Position numbers and translations under genes: made by a program. Below, piece by piece: positions 8,809 to 17,186 of a stretch of DNA of 64,000 bases. The notes beneath the pieces were generated by a model. The model had not been told where the DNA came from and made no database searches. It was given only the letters and a program-made list of their open reading frames with translations. The stretch lies in NCBI GenBank assembly GCA_913776245.1, contig CAJYLO010000025.1, positions 62,001-126,000 of the forward strand. Reading direction: 5' to 3'. Position 1 is the first letter of the stretch; every line of letters starts with the position of its first letter. The stretch comes from an uncultured Chryseobacterium sp. (GTDB lineage Bacteria > Bacteroidota > Bacteroidia > Flavobacteriales > Weeksellaceae).

Positions 8809-9846
8809 TTAAACGGAAACTTTCAGTTCATCTACTTTTATGATTTTATAAACCATTTCCTTATAGATTTCCTCATCTTCCATTTGTCTTACGCCGAGAC
8901 CTTTGGACTTCAAATCCATTTCACGGAGAATGGAAATTACTCTTGTAGCGTGCTTCAGCGGATAAAACCGGGCCGCTTCCGAATAATCTTTGATGGCGTA
9001 AGGATTAACGCCCATTGTTGAAGCAATCGTCTGCGGAGATTGTCCGTTCAAAGTATGATAAATAATAAGGTTGGAAAAGAAATTATAAAGCGCCCCGAAA
9101 GCCATCTGGATTGGGTTAGCTTTCTTGTTTTTACCCATATAATAGGCGATACTGAAAGCTTTTGCCTGATCTTTCGTCGCCAATGCTTTCTGAAGTTCGA
9201 AGATGTTGAAATCTTTACTGATCCCGATATGTTCCTCCACGATTTTTCCGTCCAGAACCGCGCCGTCTTTCAGGACGATTTTCAGCTTGTTCAATTCATT
9301 CGCTATCCTGGAAAGATCGTTTCCGAGATATTCTGCCAAAAGGTGGCTGATGTTGGGTGCAGATTTGATTCCCATTACCGACATCTCACCCTGGATCCAG
9401 GTCGGAAGCTGATAATCTTTCATCTTCTCACTTGTGAAAAGCATTCCGGATTTGGCCAAGATTTTCGCTGCTTTTTTTCTTGCGTCCAGTTTTTTATGTT
9501 TATGAGCAAAGACCAGAATAGTTGAAGGAACAGGATTTTCCAGATAAGCTTCCAACGCCTTGGATTCCTCATCATTCAGTTTCATATCCTGAGCTTCTTT
9601 CACAATGATGAGCTGCTTGTCTCCCATCATCGGATATTGTCTGGCTAAGGAAAGGATCTCAAGATAACCGGTATCGCGACCATATGCAATAGTCTGGTTA
9701 AAGGCTTTTTCGTCTTCTTCCAAAACATCCTGCTCAAAGTGTTTGACAGCCAAATCGATATAAAAAGCTTCATCACCCTGGAAAAAATAAACCGGCAAGA
9801 GTTCTTTATTTTTAATATTTTTGAGGATTATATCGATTTCTTTCAT
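8809..9846 (-). CDS. holA: DNA polymerase III subunit delta
   Basis: The clamp-loader subunit that opens the beta clamp. The 345-residue protein has the delta features: N-terminal LLPVYFFQGDEAFYIDLAVKHF, a mid RecA-like fold with LVFAHKHKKLDARKK, and the C-terminal collar domain (FNIFELQKALATKDQAKAF, then NPYAIKDYSEAARFY). Length fits. The start is only 8 bp from the divergent PD-(D/E)XK gene at 9855, so both promoters must lie inside or next to the coding starts. Confidence 0.92.
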   Translation of the reverse strand: MKEIDIILKNIKNKELLPVYFFQGDEAFYIDLAVKHFEQDVLEEDEKAFNQTIAYGRDTGYLEILSLARQYPMMGDKQLIIVKEAQDMKLNDEESKALEAYLENPVPSTILVFAHKHKKLDARKKAAKILAKSGMLFTSEKMKDYQLPTWIQGEMSVMGIKSAPNISHLLAEYLGNDLSRIANELNKLKIVLKDGAVLDGKIVEEHIGISKDFNIFELQKALATKDQAKAFSIAYYMGKNKKANPIQMAFGALYNFFSNLIIYHTLNGQSPQTIASTMGVNPYAIKDYSEAARFYPLKHATRVISILREMDLKSKGLGVRQMEDEEIYKEMVYKIIKVDELKVSV

Positions 9847-9854
9847 CTTAAAAT

Positions 9855-10289
9855 ATGCAGGTTCCGAAGCTAAATTTTGAACATCAGTTTGATTTCCAGA
9901 TCAAACAAGACAAAGATACATTTTTTATCTATGATCTGGTAAGGAAAAGCTGGCTTATCCTGACGCCGGAAGAATGGGTAAGGCAGCACTGGGTGCATTA
10001 TTACCGTTTTGTGAAGAAGAAAAATCTGTCGTCTTTGATTCTTGAAAGAAAACTGGAACTCAACGGAACAACGAAACGCATCGACCTGCTTATCACGGAA
10101 AAAACAAAACCGAAAATCCTTATTGAGTGTAAAGCTCCGAATATTGCTTTGAAAGAAATCCACTTTGAGCAGATTGCCCGATATAACAGCTTAATTGGTG
10201 CTGAACAAATCATCATCAGTAATGGTTTTCACCATATTTTTGCTGATTACAGGGATGGAAAATATCAGTTTTTGAGTCAAAATATATAG
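9855..10289 (+). CDS. Small PD-(D/E)XK protein with HsdR N-terminal-like domain
   Basis: A 144-residue protein made of only a nuclease-fold domain. The N-terminal part is LVRKSWLILTPEEWVRQHW. The active-site signature is D77 in KRIDLL and E91-x-K93 in IECKAP, followed by a helix (KEIHFEQIARYN). This matches the HsdR_N_2 type of stand-alone domain. There are no methylase or specificity genes nearby, so it is not a restriction system. Its place head to head with holA appears stable in related genomes (from memory), suggesting a DNA-repair or maintenance task. The function is unproven. Confidence 0.75.
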   Translation: MQVPKLNFEHQFDFQIKQDKDTFFIYDLVRKSWLILTPEEWVRQHWVHYYRFVKKKNLSSLILERKLELNGTTKRIDLLITEKTKPKILIECKAPNIALKEIHFEQIARYNSLIGAEQIIISNGFHHIFADYRDGKYQFLSQNI

Positions 10290-10290
10290 A

Positions 10291-10465
10291 TCCATCATCC
10301 GAAGAGAGATAAATGTCGTCCGAACTCTGGTCATTCTCTTCCGTAGTCTCTTAGAAGAACTCCAAAAACTTTAGGCAGTTCTCAGAAGATCTTCCGCAGG
10401 AGTCCGAAGACCTTTTGCGGAAGTCCGAAGGCTCTGTGATGGCATCCAAACCCTCTCAGAATGGG
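10291..10465. repeat. Degenerate 21-22 bp tandem repeats
   Basis: About seven decayed units, clearest as AGTCCGAAGACCTTTTGCGGA-like and AGTCCGAAGGCTCTGTGATG between 10411 and 10452. Flanking units beginning AACTCC, TTCTC and CATCC keep the 21-22 bp period. Non-coding. Confidence 0.55.
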
Positions 10466-10533
10466 GAAAATTCATTTTTCAACCTTGAAACGTTTTAAAT
10501 GACAATTGCGAGGTATTTACTGCGAAAAAAATT

Positions 10534-11541
10534 CTACAAATTAAAATCCCTCTTCGGATTGAAAAGATAAATCAGCACAAAAAAGAAAATCGATGCGCTA
10601 AGAAAGTATTGGTAATAATGCACCGCAGATTGTGAATTAATAACTGTGGAAGTAGAACCTGTATTCTTATGAAGCTCGCTGGTAAGATTATTAATGGCTT
10701 CATCAAGATTATTCCCGTCCAGATAATTGCCGCCGGTTGAAGATGCTAAATTCCGGAGTGCTTTGGTCTGCAATTTCGAAACAACGGTTTCGCCGTACAT
10801 ATCGGATTTGTAACCCATCAGCTGACCGAAATAATATTCGGGAATCGGTGCACCTTCTTCCGTTCCTACACCAATCGTGGTCACTCTTATTCCTTCTTTT
10901 TTTGCCAGATTAATCGCTTCATCCTCGTGACCTTCATTATCCTCACCATCGCTTATTAATACAATATTTCTTGAGCCTTTTGTGATATTTTTGAATTTCT
11001 GGGCAGCAATCTGAATCGGTTTCAGAAAATCGGTTCCCTGATTCTGGATCACACTGGTTTCGATACCCTGGAGATAAGTTTCCGCCGCGGAATAATCGCT
11101 GGACAAGGGCATTACAGAATAGGCATCTCCTGCAAAAACAATGATCCCTACTCTATCGTTCGTCAGTTTCTGAAGTGAATTAATGATGATGTTTTTCGCT
11201 TCTTCTAACCGGCTTGGCTGGATATCCTGAGCATTCATAGAATTAGAAACATCCAGAACGAACATGGTACTGCTGACATTTTGCTTCACATTGATTTCTT
11301 CTTTGCCACCCAAAAGATCAGTTATCGAAAATATCAGGCATAAAAAACCCAATAGATACAACACCGGAAACAACTTTGCGAATGATGAAGTCTTTTCAAA
11401 TAAAACACCCTGAAATCTATCTTCTGCAAAAACATTTCTTCTACGGTTTTTCCAACGGATATAATGAATGATGAAGTAACCAATAACGGGCAACAACAGT
11501 AACAACAACAGATACCAGTAATTTCCTAAATACCAATTCAT
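10534..11541 (-). CDS. BatB-like von Willebrand factor A membrane protein
   Basis: A 335-residue Bat-operon protein: two N-terminal transmembrane helices, a VWA domain (from about residue 87) with an intact metal site (DVSNSM, later ISDGEDNEGHEDEA), and one C-terminal helix (YYQYFLSASIFFFVLIYLF). It sits 4 bp after BatA and would act with it in the membrane. Bat proteins are linked to aerotolerance and envelope stress, but the mechanism is not settled. It is the last gene of the cluster: no TPR (BatC) gene or long BatD gene follows before 10289. Confidence 0.88.
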   Translation of the reverse strand: MNWYLGNYWYLLLLLLLPVIGYFIIHYIRWKNRRRNVFAEDRFQGVLFEKTSSFAKLFPVLYLLGFLCLIFSITDLLGGKEEINVKQNVSSTMFVLDVSNSMNAQDIQPSRLEEAKNIIINSLQKLTNDRVGIIVFAGDAYSVMPLSSDYSAAETYLQGIETSVIQNQGTDFLKPIQIAAQKFKNITKGSRNIVLISDGEDNEGHEDEAINLAKKEGIRVTTIGVGTEEGAPIPEYYFGQLMGYKSDMYGETVVSKLQTKALRNLASSTGGNYLDGNNLDEAINNLTSELHKNTGSTSTVINSQSAVHYYQYFLSASIFFFVLIYLFNPKRDFNL

Positions 11542-11545
11542 CAGC

Positions 11546-12535
11546 TTAATTCAAAATTTTAAAAATTACCCATCTCAACAATGCATCCAGCAATAGAAAT
11601 CCTAAAGCGACCCAAAGGAAAATCCTGAAATATTCTTCGTAATTATACAATTTAGAAGATTTGACATCGGATTTTTCCAGTTGATTGATCTCATCATACA
11701 CATTTTGCAAACTGCTGTTGGAAGTTGCACGAAAGTATTTTCCTCCCGTCAATTGAGCAATATCAATCAGCGTATTTTCATCGATTTCGGTTTTTTGTTC
11801 TGTGAAAACAATATCTCCAAAAATGTTGGTTCCTGTCGGGAAAGCCGCAAAACCGTTGCTTCCGATCCCCACTGTATAAACCTTGATGTTATTATTTTTT
11901 GCCAGTTCTGCAGCGATCTGTGGCGGCATTGCATTGAGAACCGTGTTGACACCGTCGGTCATCAGGATGATGATTTTACTTTTGGCTTTGCTTTTTTTCA
12001 GGTGATTGACCGCAACGGAAAGACCTTCTCCAATTGCCGTTCCTGGCTGTAATTCGAGTGGATTCAGCTGATTCAATTCATCTACTACAACCTGATGATC
12101 TGTAGTCAAAGGCACTTTAGTATAAGCTTCACCGGAATAAGCCACCAGGCCAATCCGGTCATTTTCTCTTTTATTAACAAAATCAATAGCAATTTTTTTG
12201 AGTGCTTCCAACCTGTCCGGATCCAGATCTTTTGCTAACATACTTAGCGAAACATCCACGGAAAGCATAATATCAATCCCTTTGGACTCGTCCCTGTCCT
12301 GCGAAATCGTGTAAGTTCTCGGTCTGGCCAAAGCAATAATCAATGCCGTTAGAACAAAATATTTCGAAATCTTCAGGAAAGTCATCATTAATGATATGCT
12401 TCCAGCCGGCTTCATATTATTGACCGAAGGCACAGAAATCCCTCTGCTCCTTTTCTTGCCGGCATCCAATATCAGTAACGGGATAAACAATAGAAAAAGC
12501 AATAGAAATATTGGGCTGTAAAACTCGAAATTCAC
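11546..12535 (-). CDS. BatA-like von Willebrand factor A membrane protein
   Basis: Has the standard BatA layout: an N-terminal helix pair (SPIFLLLFLLFIPLL and ISKYFVLTALIIALA), the R-x-R motif ARPRT at the membrane face, then a VWA domain with the metal site DVSLSM, the Thr loop (TDHQ) and MTDGVNTV. A helix closes the C-terminus (IFLWVALGFLLLDALLRWV). The 329-residue length is typical. Packed tightly against BatB and the BatD-like gene, so co-transcribed. Confidence 0.9.
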   Translation of the reverse strand: MNFEFYSPIFLLLFLLFIPLLILDAGKKRSRGISVPSVNNMKPAGSISLMMTFLKISKYFVLTALIIALARPRTYTISQDRDESKGIDIMLSVDVSLSMLAKDLDPDRLEALKKIAIDFVNKRENDRIGLVAYSGEAYTKVPLTTDHQVVVDELNQLNPLELQPGTAIGEGLSVAVNHLKKSKAKSKIIILMTDGVNTVLNAMPPQIAAELAKNNNIKVYTVGIGSNGFAAFPTGTNIFGDIVFTEQKTEIDENTLIDIAQLTGGKYFRATSNSSLQNVYDEINQLEKSDVKSSKLYNYEEYFRIFLWVALGFLLLDALLRWVIFKILN

Positions 12536-12575
12536 GGATTAATTATAACTGATTAATGATGATTGATAAATGATT

Positions 12576-13520
12576 TTATTTAAGTTTTCTAATTTTAGAC
12601 TGCTCCTCAATTGAGAGTTCCGGAGCAGCAGCATTACGAAGATTTTCTGCTTCCACGTCTTTTGTTGATCGCTTTACAAAATCCCGGATTGCAGTAAAAT
12701 CTTTTGACATTATTTCTCTTGTAGGAATTGTTTTCGCAAATTTCACCAGGTCACCGCGTAAAAATATATCTTCCACGATTTTTTCATTTTCCTGCGAGAT
12801 CGCATTGTTATTTTTCATATAATCTATGAGGTCATCCGTAAGCAAAACATCAGCAGGAATCTGATATTGTTTAGTAATAAAACCACGGCTAATTTCAATC
12901 AACTCAATATAAAAAGCCCGGAAATTGTCGTTCTCTATATAGTTTTTCTTTCTCAGTTTTTCCAAATCTTTCAGGGTCTGATTGGTGGTAACAATTGGAT
13001 TGGACTTGCGTTTTCTTCCCCATTTTACAATACCGATTATAAGAACAATAATCGCAATGATAATCAAGGCCAAAAGAATGTAGAATTTGTAAAGATCCCA
13101 ATAATCCTGGACATTCAGTTCAACCTCTTTGTTCTTCATGATATCATTAATCTGGTCGCCTTTTTTAGCGGTATTAATAACCTCAACTTCATACGGAATC
13201 GTCTTCATTATTTTTCCGCCGACCTTAACTTCAATCTCAGGAATCTTAAATTTTCCTTCTTCGAAAATCGCAAACTTTACGGAGCGCAGATAGATATCTT
13301 TTTGCTTTGCAATACTGTCATTGACCATTTCGAAGTGAAAAGGCAGCAATTCATTTCTTGGTGCAATCTGAACATCTTTCCCGTCCAAATCCAGAATCTG
13401 AATCTTGAAAACCGCCACTTCGCCCAGAGCCAAAGTGGTTTTGTCCAGATTCGAAGACAAGGTTTGTGATAAGAAAAACGTATAAAAAAAACTGAATATG
13501 AATAAAATTACTTTTTTCAA
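12576..13520 (-). CDS. Bat-operon membrane protein (BatD-like N-terminus)
   Basis: A 314-residue protein with a signal peptide (ends FFLSQ). It has an extracytoplasmic beta-rich domain (about 20-135: LALGEVAVFKIQI, EGKFKIPEIEVKVGG) resembling one BatD Ig-like unit, a single helix (YKFYILLALIIIAIIVLIIGIV, about 143-165) and a helical cytoplasmic tail (FRAFYIELIEISRGFITKQY). It lies between the DUF58 and BatA genes. It is far shorter than full BatD and probably couples periplasmic sensing to the VWA proteins; that role is inference. Confidence 0.72.
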   Translation of the reverse strand: MKKVILFIFSFFYTFFLSQTLSSNLDKTTLALGEVAVFKIQILDLDGKDVQIAPRNELLPFHFEMVNDSIAKQKDIYLRSVKFAIFEEGKFKIPEIEVKVGGKIMKTIPYEVEVINTAKKGDQINDIMKNKEVELNVQDYWDLYKFYILLALIIIAIIVLIIGIVKWGRKRKSNPIVTTNQTLKDLEKLRKKNYIENDNFRAFYIELIEISRGFITKQYQIPADVLLTDDLIDYMKNNNAISQENEKIVEDIFLRGDLVKFAKTIPTREIMSKDFTAIRDFVKRSTKDVEAENLRNAAAPELSIEEQSKIRKLK

Positions 13521-13550
13521 AATGTTATCTATTATGTAAGGCTCTTCGAC

Positions 13551-13613
13551 AGGTTCAGAGTGACAGCTCTAATACTAATGTTATATGTAATGTCAGGTTG
13601 AGCTTGCTGAAGC
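13551..13613. repeat. Dispersed inverted-repeat element (REP-like)
   Basis: CTTCGACAGGTTCAGAGTGACA and TGTCAGGTTGAGCTTGCTGA form imperfect outward arms. The spacer CTAATACTAATGTTATAT resembles the core of the element at 8701. It lies between the DUF58 gene and the BatD-like gene, inside the operon. Confidence 0.6.
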
Positions 13614-13632
13614 TTTTCATTGTTAATTTTTA

Positions 13633-14493
13633 TTACTTCCTAAAATACTGATAAAGCAATTTGCTGTAATCGTCAGACGTATTAATATCTAAAAAATTGG
13701 CAGATGAATTTTCAAATTCTTCCTTGATGTGTCGCAGTTTTTGTTTTTGTTTTTCGGCAAATTCATAGCGCCACCTTGCGCTGGAAGTATTAGCCCAAAC
13801 TTGTTTTCCGGTTTCAGCATCACGAAACAAGGCGTAACCAATATCCGGAATTTCCATATCTTTTTCATCAAAAACCCGCAGTCCCAAAAGCTGATGTTTT
13901 CTTGCGGTGACATTAAGGATTTTCTGGTCAAATTCATCCTCAAAATCAGAAAAAACAAACACCAGAGATTTTCTTTTGAAAACACTCATCATATAATTGA
14001 ACGCCGAATTCAGGTCCGATTGTGCCGGAACATAATCCGCAGTCAGGATATTGCTGATAATTGACAAAACATGCTTTCTTCCTTTTTGTGGCGGAACGAC
14101 TTTCAGGACTTTGTCGGCGTATAAAATCAATCCGACTTTATCGTTATTTCCTGTTGCCGAAAATCCCAGTGAAGCACAGATCTCCGCAACATACTCTCTT
14201 TTCAGTTGGTTTTTGGTTCCATAATCCATCGATGCAGAAATGTCCACTACCAGCATCATCGTCAGTTCCCGCTCTTCTTCCATCACTTTGACGAATGGTT
14301 CGCGGAAACGTGCAGTTTTGTTCCAGTCGATTCGACGTGTATCATCTCCGAACTGGTATTGTCTTACTTCCGAAAATGTCATTCCCTGACCTTTGAAAGC
14401 GCTGTGATATTGTCCCATAAGCGATGCTTCCGTTTTCTTTCGGGTCCGGATTTCTATCTGCTTTACTTTTCTGACAATGTCTTTGATTTCCAT
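13633..14493 (-). CDS. DUF58 family protein of the Bat operon
   Basis: A soluble VWA-like protein that partners with MoxR ATPases. I start at 14493 (MEIKDIVRKVKQIEIRTRK), the usual DUF58 beginning; an upstream ATG at 14577 only adds 28 unconserved residues. Visible family blocks: GQGMTFSEVRQYQFGDDTR, RIDWNKTARF, the degenerate metal site DISASMDYG, and a VFSDFEDE loop. It lies between moxR and the BatD-like gene, the standard order. Confidence 0.9.
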   Translation of the reverse strand: MEIKDIVRKVKQIEIRTRKKTEASLMGQYHSAFKGQGMTFSEVRQYQFGDDTRRIDWNKTARFREPFVKVMEEERELTMMLVVDISASMDYGTKNQLKREYVAEICASLGFSATGNNDKVGLILYADKVLKVVPPQKGRKHVLSIISNILTADYVPAQSDLNSAFNYMMSVFKRKSLVFVFSDFEDEFDQKILNVTARKHQLLGLRVFDEKDMEIPDIGYALFRDAETGKQVWANTSSARWRYEFAEKQKQKLRHIKEEFENSSANFLDINTSDDYSKLLYQYFRK

Positions 14494-14624
14494 AATCTTG
14501 GCGGTTATCGGTTGATAGTTTTCAGACATCTCCTCATTACGATTTCGACGAGTGACCACTATCAACAGATTAACCAAATTTTAGAACAATATCTTTTCTA
14601 ATTATTTTCTACTATTTCTAAGTT

Positions 14625-14691
14625 CGGCTCCTCCGGAGCCGTCTTTATTTTGAAATTTGTATTTTCTACAAACATTTCGTTCCTACGGAAC
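14625..14691. repeat. Two short palindromes in the moxR-DUF58 spacer
   Basis: CGGCTCCTCCGGAGCCG at 14625-14641 and GTTCCTACGGAAC at 14679-14691 are strong inverted repeats of the TCC-GGA type. They are followed by a loose CTCAAA-rich stretch. They could be a processing or attenuation site between operon genes, or dispersed repeats. Confidence 0.5.
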
Positions 14692-14755
14692 TTCTGACTC
14701 TTATATTCTCAAGTTAAACGCTATAACTCTCAAAACTTCAAACACTCAAACTCAA

Positions 14756-15760
14756 TTAAGGTGCCTGAATTTTTCCTAATATTTTGCTGACGATATCATC
14801 CTGTGAAACTTCTTCAGCTTCCGCTTCAAAGCTTAATCCGATTCTGTGTCTCAAAACATCTTTGGCAATTTCTTTCACATCTTCCGGGATCACAAAAGCT
14901 CTTCCTTTGATGAAAGCATAAGCTCTGGAAGCAATCGCTAAATTAATACTTGCTCTTGGCGACGCTCCGAAACTGATGTAATTTTTAAGGTCAGACAATC
15001 CGTACTTTTCAGGATAACGGGTTGCGAAAACCATATCGAGAATATATTTTTCGATTTTCTCATCCAGGTAAATCTGGTTGATGATTTTCTTCGCTTCAAC
15101 AATCTGGTCAAGGCTTATAACCTGCCGGATCTGCGGTATATCCTGCGTGGAAATCATCCGCATCACTTTTCTCTCATCTTCAAATTCCGGGTAATCGATT
15201 TTACACTTCAGCATAAAACGGTCGGTCTGAGCTTCCGGCAAAAGATAAGTTCCTTCCTGGTCAATCGGGTTTTGAGTCGCCAATACCAGGAAAGGTTTTG
15301 GCAGAGGAAGCGTTTCATCGCCAATAGTTACCTGCTTTTCCTGCATTACTTCCAGAAGTGCGGACTGAACCTTTGCAGGTGCACGGTTAATTTCATCCGC
15401 CAAAACGAAATTAGCGAAAACAGGTCCTTTTTTTATTGAAAAATCATTGTCTTTGACATTGTAAATCATAGTTCCCACAACATCCGCAGGCAAGAGATCC
15501 GGCGTGAACTGGATTCTTGAAAACTGCCCGTGAACGGCTTCTGCCAAAGTTTTGATTGCTAAAGTTTTTGCCAAACCGGGAACACCTTCCAAGAGAACGT
15601 GCCCATTTCCCAAAAGACCTATCAATAGGCGGTCTATCATATATTCCTGACCGATGATAGCGCGGTTGATTTCTTGTTTTAGAATATTAAAAAAGTAATT
15701 TTGTTCTTTTACTTTCTCTGTAAGCTGTCTGATATCTTCTGCTTGATTCAATTCTGACAT
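14756..15760 (-). CDS. MoxR family AAA+ ATPase
   Basis: A chaperone-like ATPase that acts with DUF58 and VWA partners. Walker A GVPGLAKT at residues 59-66, Walker B LADEINRAP, sensor 1 in LATQNP and the arginine-finger region QTDRFMLK are all present in 334 residues. It is the first gene of the Bat cluster, with about 260 bp between it and the next coding start. The 185-bp spacer upstream to dinB must hold its promoter. Confidence 0.94.
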   Translation of the reverse strand: MSELNQAEDIRQLTEKVKEQNYFFNILKQEINRAIIGQEYMIDRLLIGLLGNGHVLLEGVPGLAKTLAIKTLAEAVHGQFSRIQFTPDLLPADVVGTMIYNVKDNDFSIKKGPVFANFVLADEINRAPAKVQSALLEVMQEKQVTIGDETLPLPKPFLVLATQNPIDQEGTYLLPEAQTDRFMLKCKIDYPEFEDERKVMRMISTQDIPQIRQVISLDQIVEAKKIINQIYLDEKIEKYILDMVFATRYPEKYGLSDLKNYISFGASPRASINLAIASRAYAFIKGRAFVIPEDVKEIAKDVLRHRIGLSFEAEAEEVSQDDIVSKILGKIQAP

Positions 15761-15891
15761 AGTTAATCTTAATAATTGGTAAATTTCTTATAAAAACCTG
15801 CAATGGCAAACACAACAACTGCTAATCTTGCGTTAAATATTTGTTAAAGGAAAAATCAAATTGTTACAATGTTTTAATAAAAACGGATTAT

Positions 15892-15922
15892 TTGTCGTTT
15901 ATTAATAATTACTCTAACTTTG
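15892..15922 (+). promoter_or_regulatory. Complete Bacteroidota promoter for the DinB gene
   Basis: TTG at 15892-15894, a 20-bp spacer and TAACTTTG at 15915-15922 give the textbook -33/-7 pair, 23 nt before the ATG at 15946. Confidence 0.65.
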
Positions 15923-15945
15923 ACCTAAATAAAGCTTACTGAAAA

Positions 15946-16425
15946 ATGAATTATCATTTTGCCAATCACAGACAAGTCAGAAAAAACCTGCTTGACATTT
16001 TACAAAATACTTCAGAAAAAGATCTTCTTACCATTCCGGACGGCTACAATAATAATATCTACTGGAATATTGCCCATTGCGTTGCAACACAGCAATTACT
16101 GTGTTATTATCTCAGTGGCAACCAGTTCAGAATTGATAAATACTGGATTGAAACGTACAAAAAAGGGACTTTTGCAAATGTAGATGTGAAGCTATCCGAA
16201 ATGGAAGACCTGGCTTATCTATTAATAGAAACCTCAAAAATCCTGATGAAGGATTTTGACAATGATTTTTTCCCGGATTACACACCTTATTCCACTAGTT
16301 TTGGGATCGATCTGAAAAATATTCAGGATGCGATTATTTTCAACAATATGCACGAAAGCCTTCATTACGGCTATATTCTTTCTCAGAAAAGGGCTTTGAT
16401 TGGTGAAGGGCTGAGCAGTTTATAA
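15946..16425 (+). CDS. DinB family (four-helix metal-binding) protein
   Basis: A 159-residue DinB-superfamily protein. Its three likely metal-binding histidines lie in NIAHCVAT (first helix end) and HESLHYGYI (last helix). These proteins often act as thiol-dependent transferases; no specific substrate can be read from sequence. It has its own promoter and is followed 10 bp later by the methyltransferase gene, so the two may be co-transcribed. Confidence 0.83.
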   Translation: MNYHFANHRQVRKNLLDILQNTSEKDLLTIPDGYNNNIYWNIAHCVATQQLLCYYLSGNQFRIDKYWIETYKKGTFANVDVKLSEMEDLAYLLIETSKILMKDFDNDFFPDYTPYSTSFGIDLKNIQDAIIFNNMHESLHYGYILSQKRALIGEGLSSL

Positions 16426-16435
16426 TGAACTATAA

Positions 16436-17170
16436 ATGAAAATCACAAAACTTGTCTTATTATTTAATTACAAAAAAATTCTTCTCGGTTTTTTAATCGC
16501 GTTAATTTCCTTTGTTGTTTCTACTCAATTTGAGACAGCTTTTAACATATTATTTAAAGTCTTTTCAGTTTTAATTATTATCAATATCATAGCTTCAATA
16601 GTAGCTTCTTATTTACTTTATGATAAATCGGATTTGTATGATGTTGAAATGTTGAATAAAATTGTTGATTTTAAAAATATTGAAAATGCAATTCTGATTC
16701 ACGCAAGTTTTGACCCGCTATCACAAAAAATTGAAGAAAAATTCCCAAGTACAAAGCTTACCACTTGCGATATTTATGGAAATCGACACGAACACGAAAG
16801 CGGAATCAAGGTGTCCAAAAAAGTTTTCCCACCAAATCCTAAAGAAATAAAAATAAATCCCAGCGAATTGCCTTTCGAGGATAATTCTCAGGATATAGTA
16901 TTAGCTGTTACTGCAGTTCACGAAATTCTAAATCACGAAAAAAGAGTTTTATTTTTTAAAGAAGCAAAGAGAATCCTCAAATCTGACGGAAAAATTATTC
17001 TTTCTGAGCAGTTTCGTGATTCTGTAAATTTTATATTCTTTAATATTGGCGCTTTTCATTTCTTAAGTGAAAACCAATGGAAGAATGCAATTTATGAAGC
17101 GGGTCTTAGGATAAAAGAAAATTCAAAAATTACACCTTTTGCAAATATTATAACTATAGTTGTAAGTTGA
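16436..17170 (+). CDS. Membrane-anchored class I SAM-dependent methyltransferase
   Basis: The first 65 residues hold two hydrophobic segments (ILLGFLIALISFVVSTQF and VLIIINIIASIVASYLLY). A compact methyltransferase follows: LTTCDIYGN as the acidic SAM-ribose strand, PFEDNSQDIVLAVTAVHEI as motif IV, and RILKSDGKIILSEQF as the post-motif strand. The usual glycine-rich motif I is replaced by ILIHASFDPLS, so SAM binding should be checked. Base composition is more AT-rich than neighbouring core genes, as for the next gene, hinting at transfer. Substrate unknown. Confidence 0.65.
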   Translation: MKITKLVLLFNYKKILLGFLIALISFVVSTQFETAFNILFKVFSVLIIINIIASIVASYLLYDKSDLYDVEMLNKIVDFKNIENAILIHASFDPLSQKIEEKFPSTKLTTCDIYGNRHEHESGIKVSKKVFPPNPKEIKINPSELPFEDNSQDIVLAVTAVHEILNHEKRVLFFKEAKRILKSDGKIILSEQFRDSVNFIFFNIGAFHFLSENQWKNAIYEAGLRIKENSKITPFANIITIVVS

Positions 17171-17186
17171 AAATTATAAAATTATA

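Noticed and set aside
9855-10289. Restriction endonuclease subunit
   Set aside because: Stand-alone domain of 144 residues without partner genes, next to holA.
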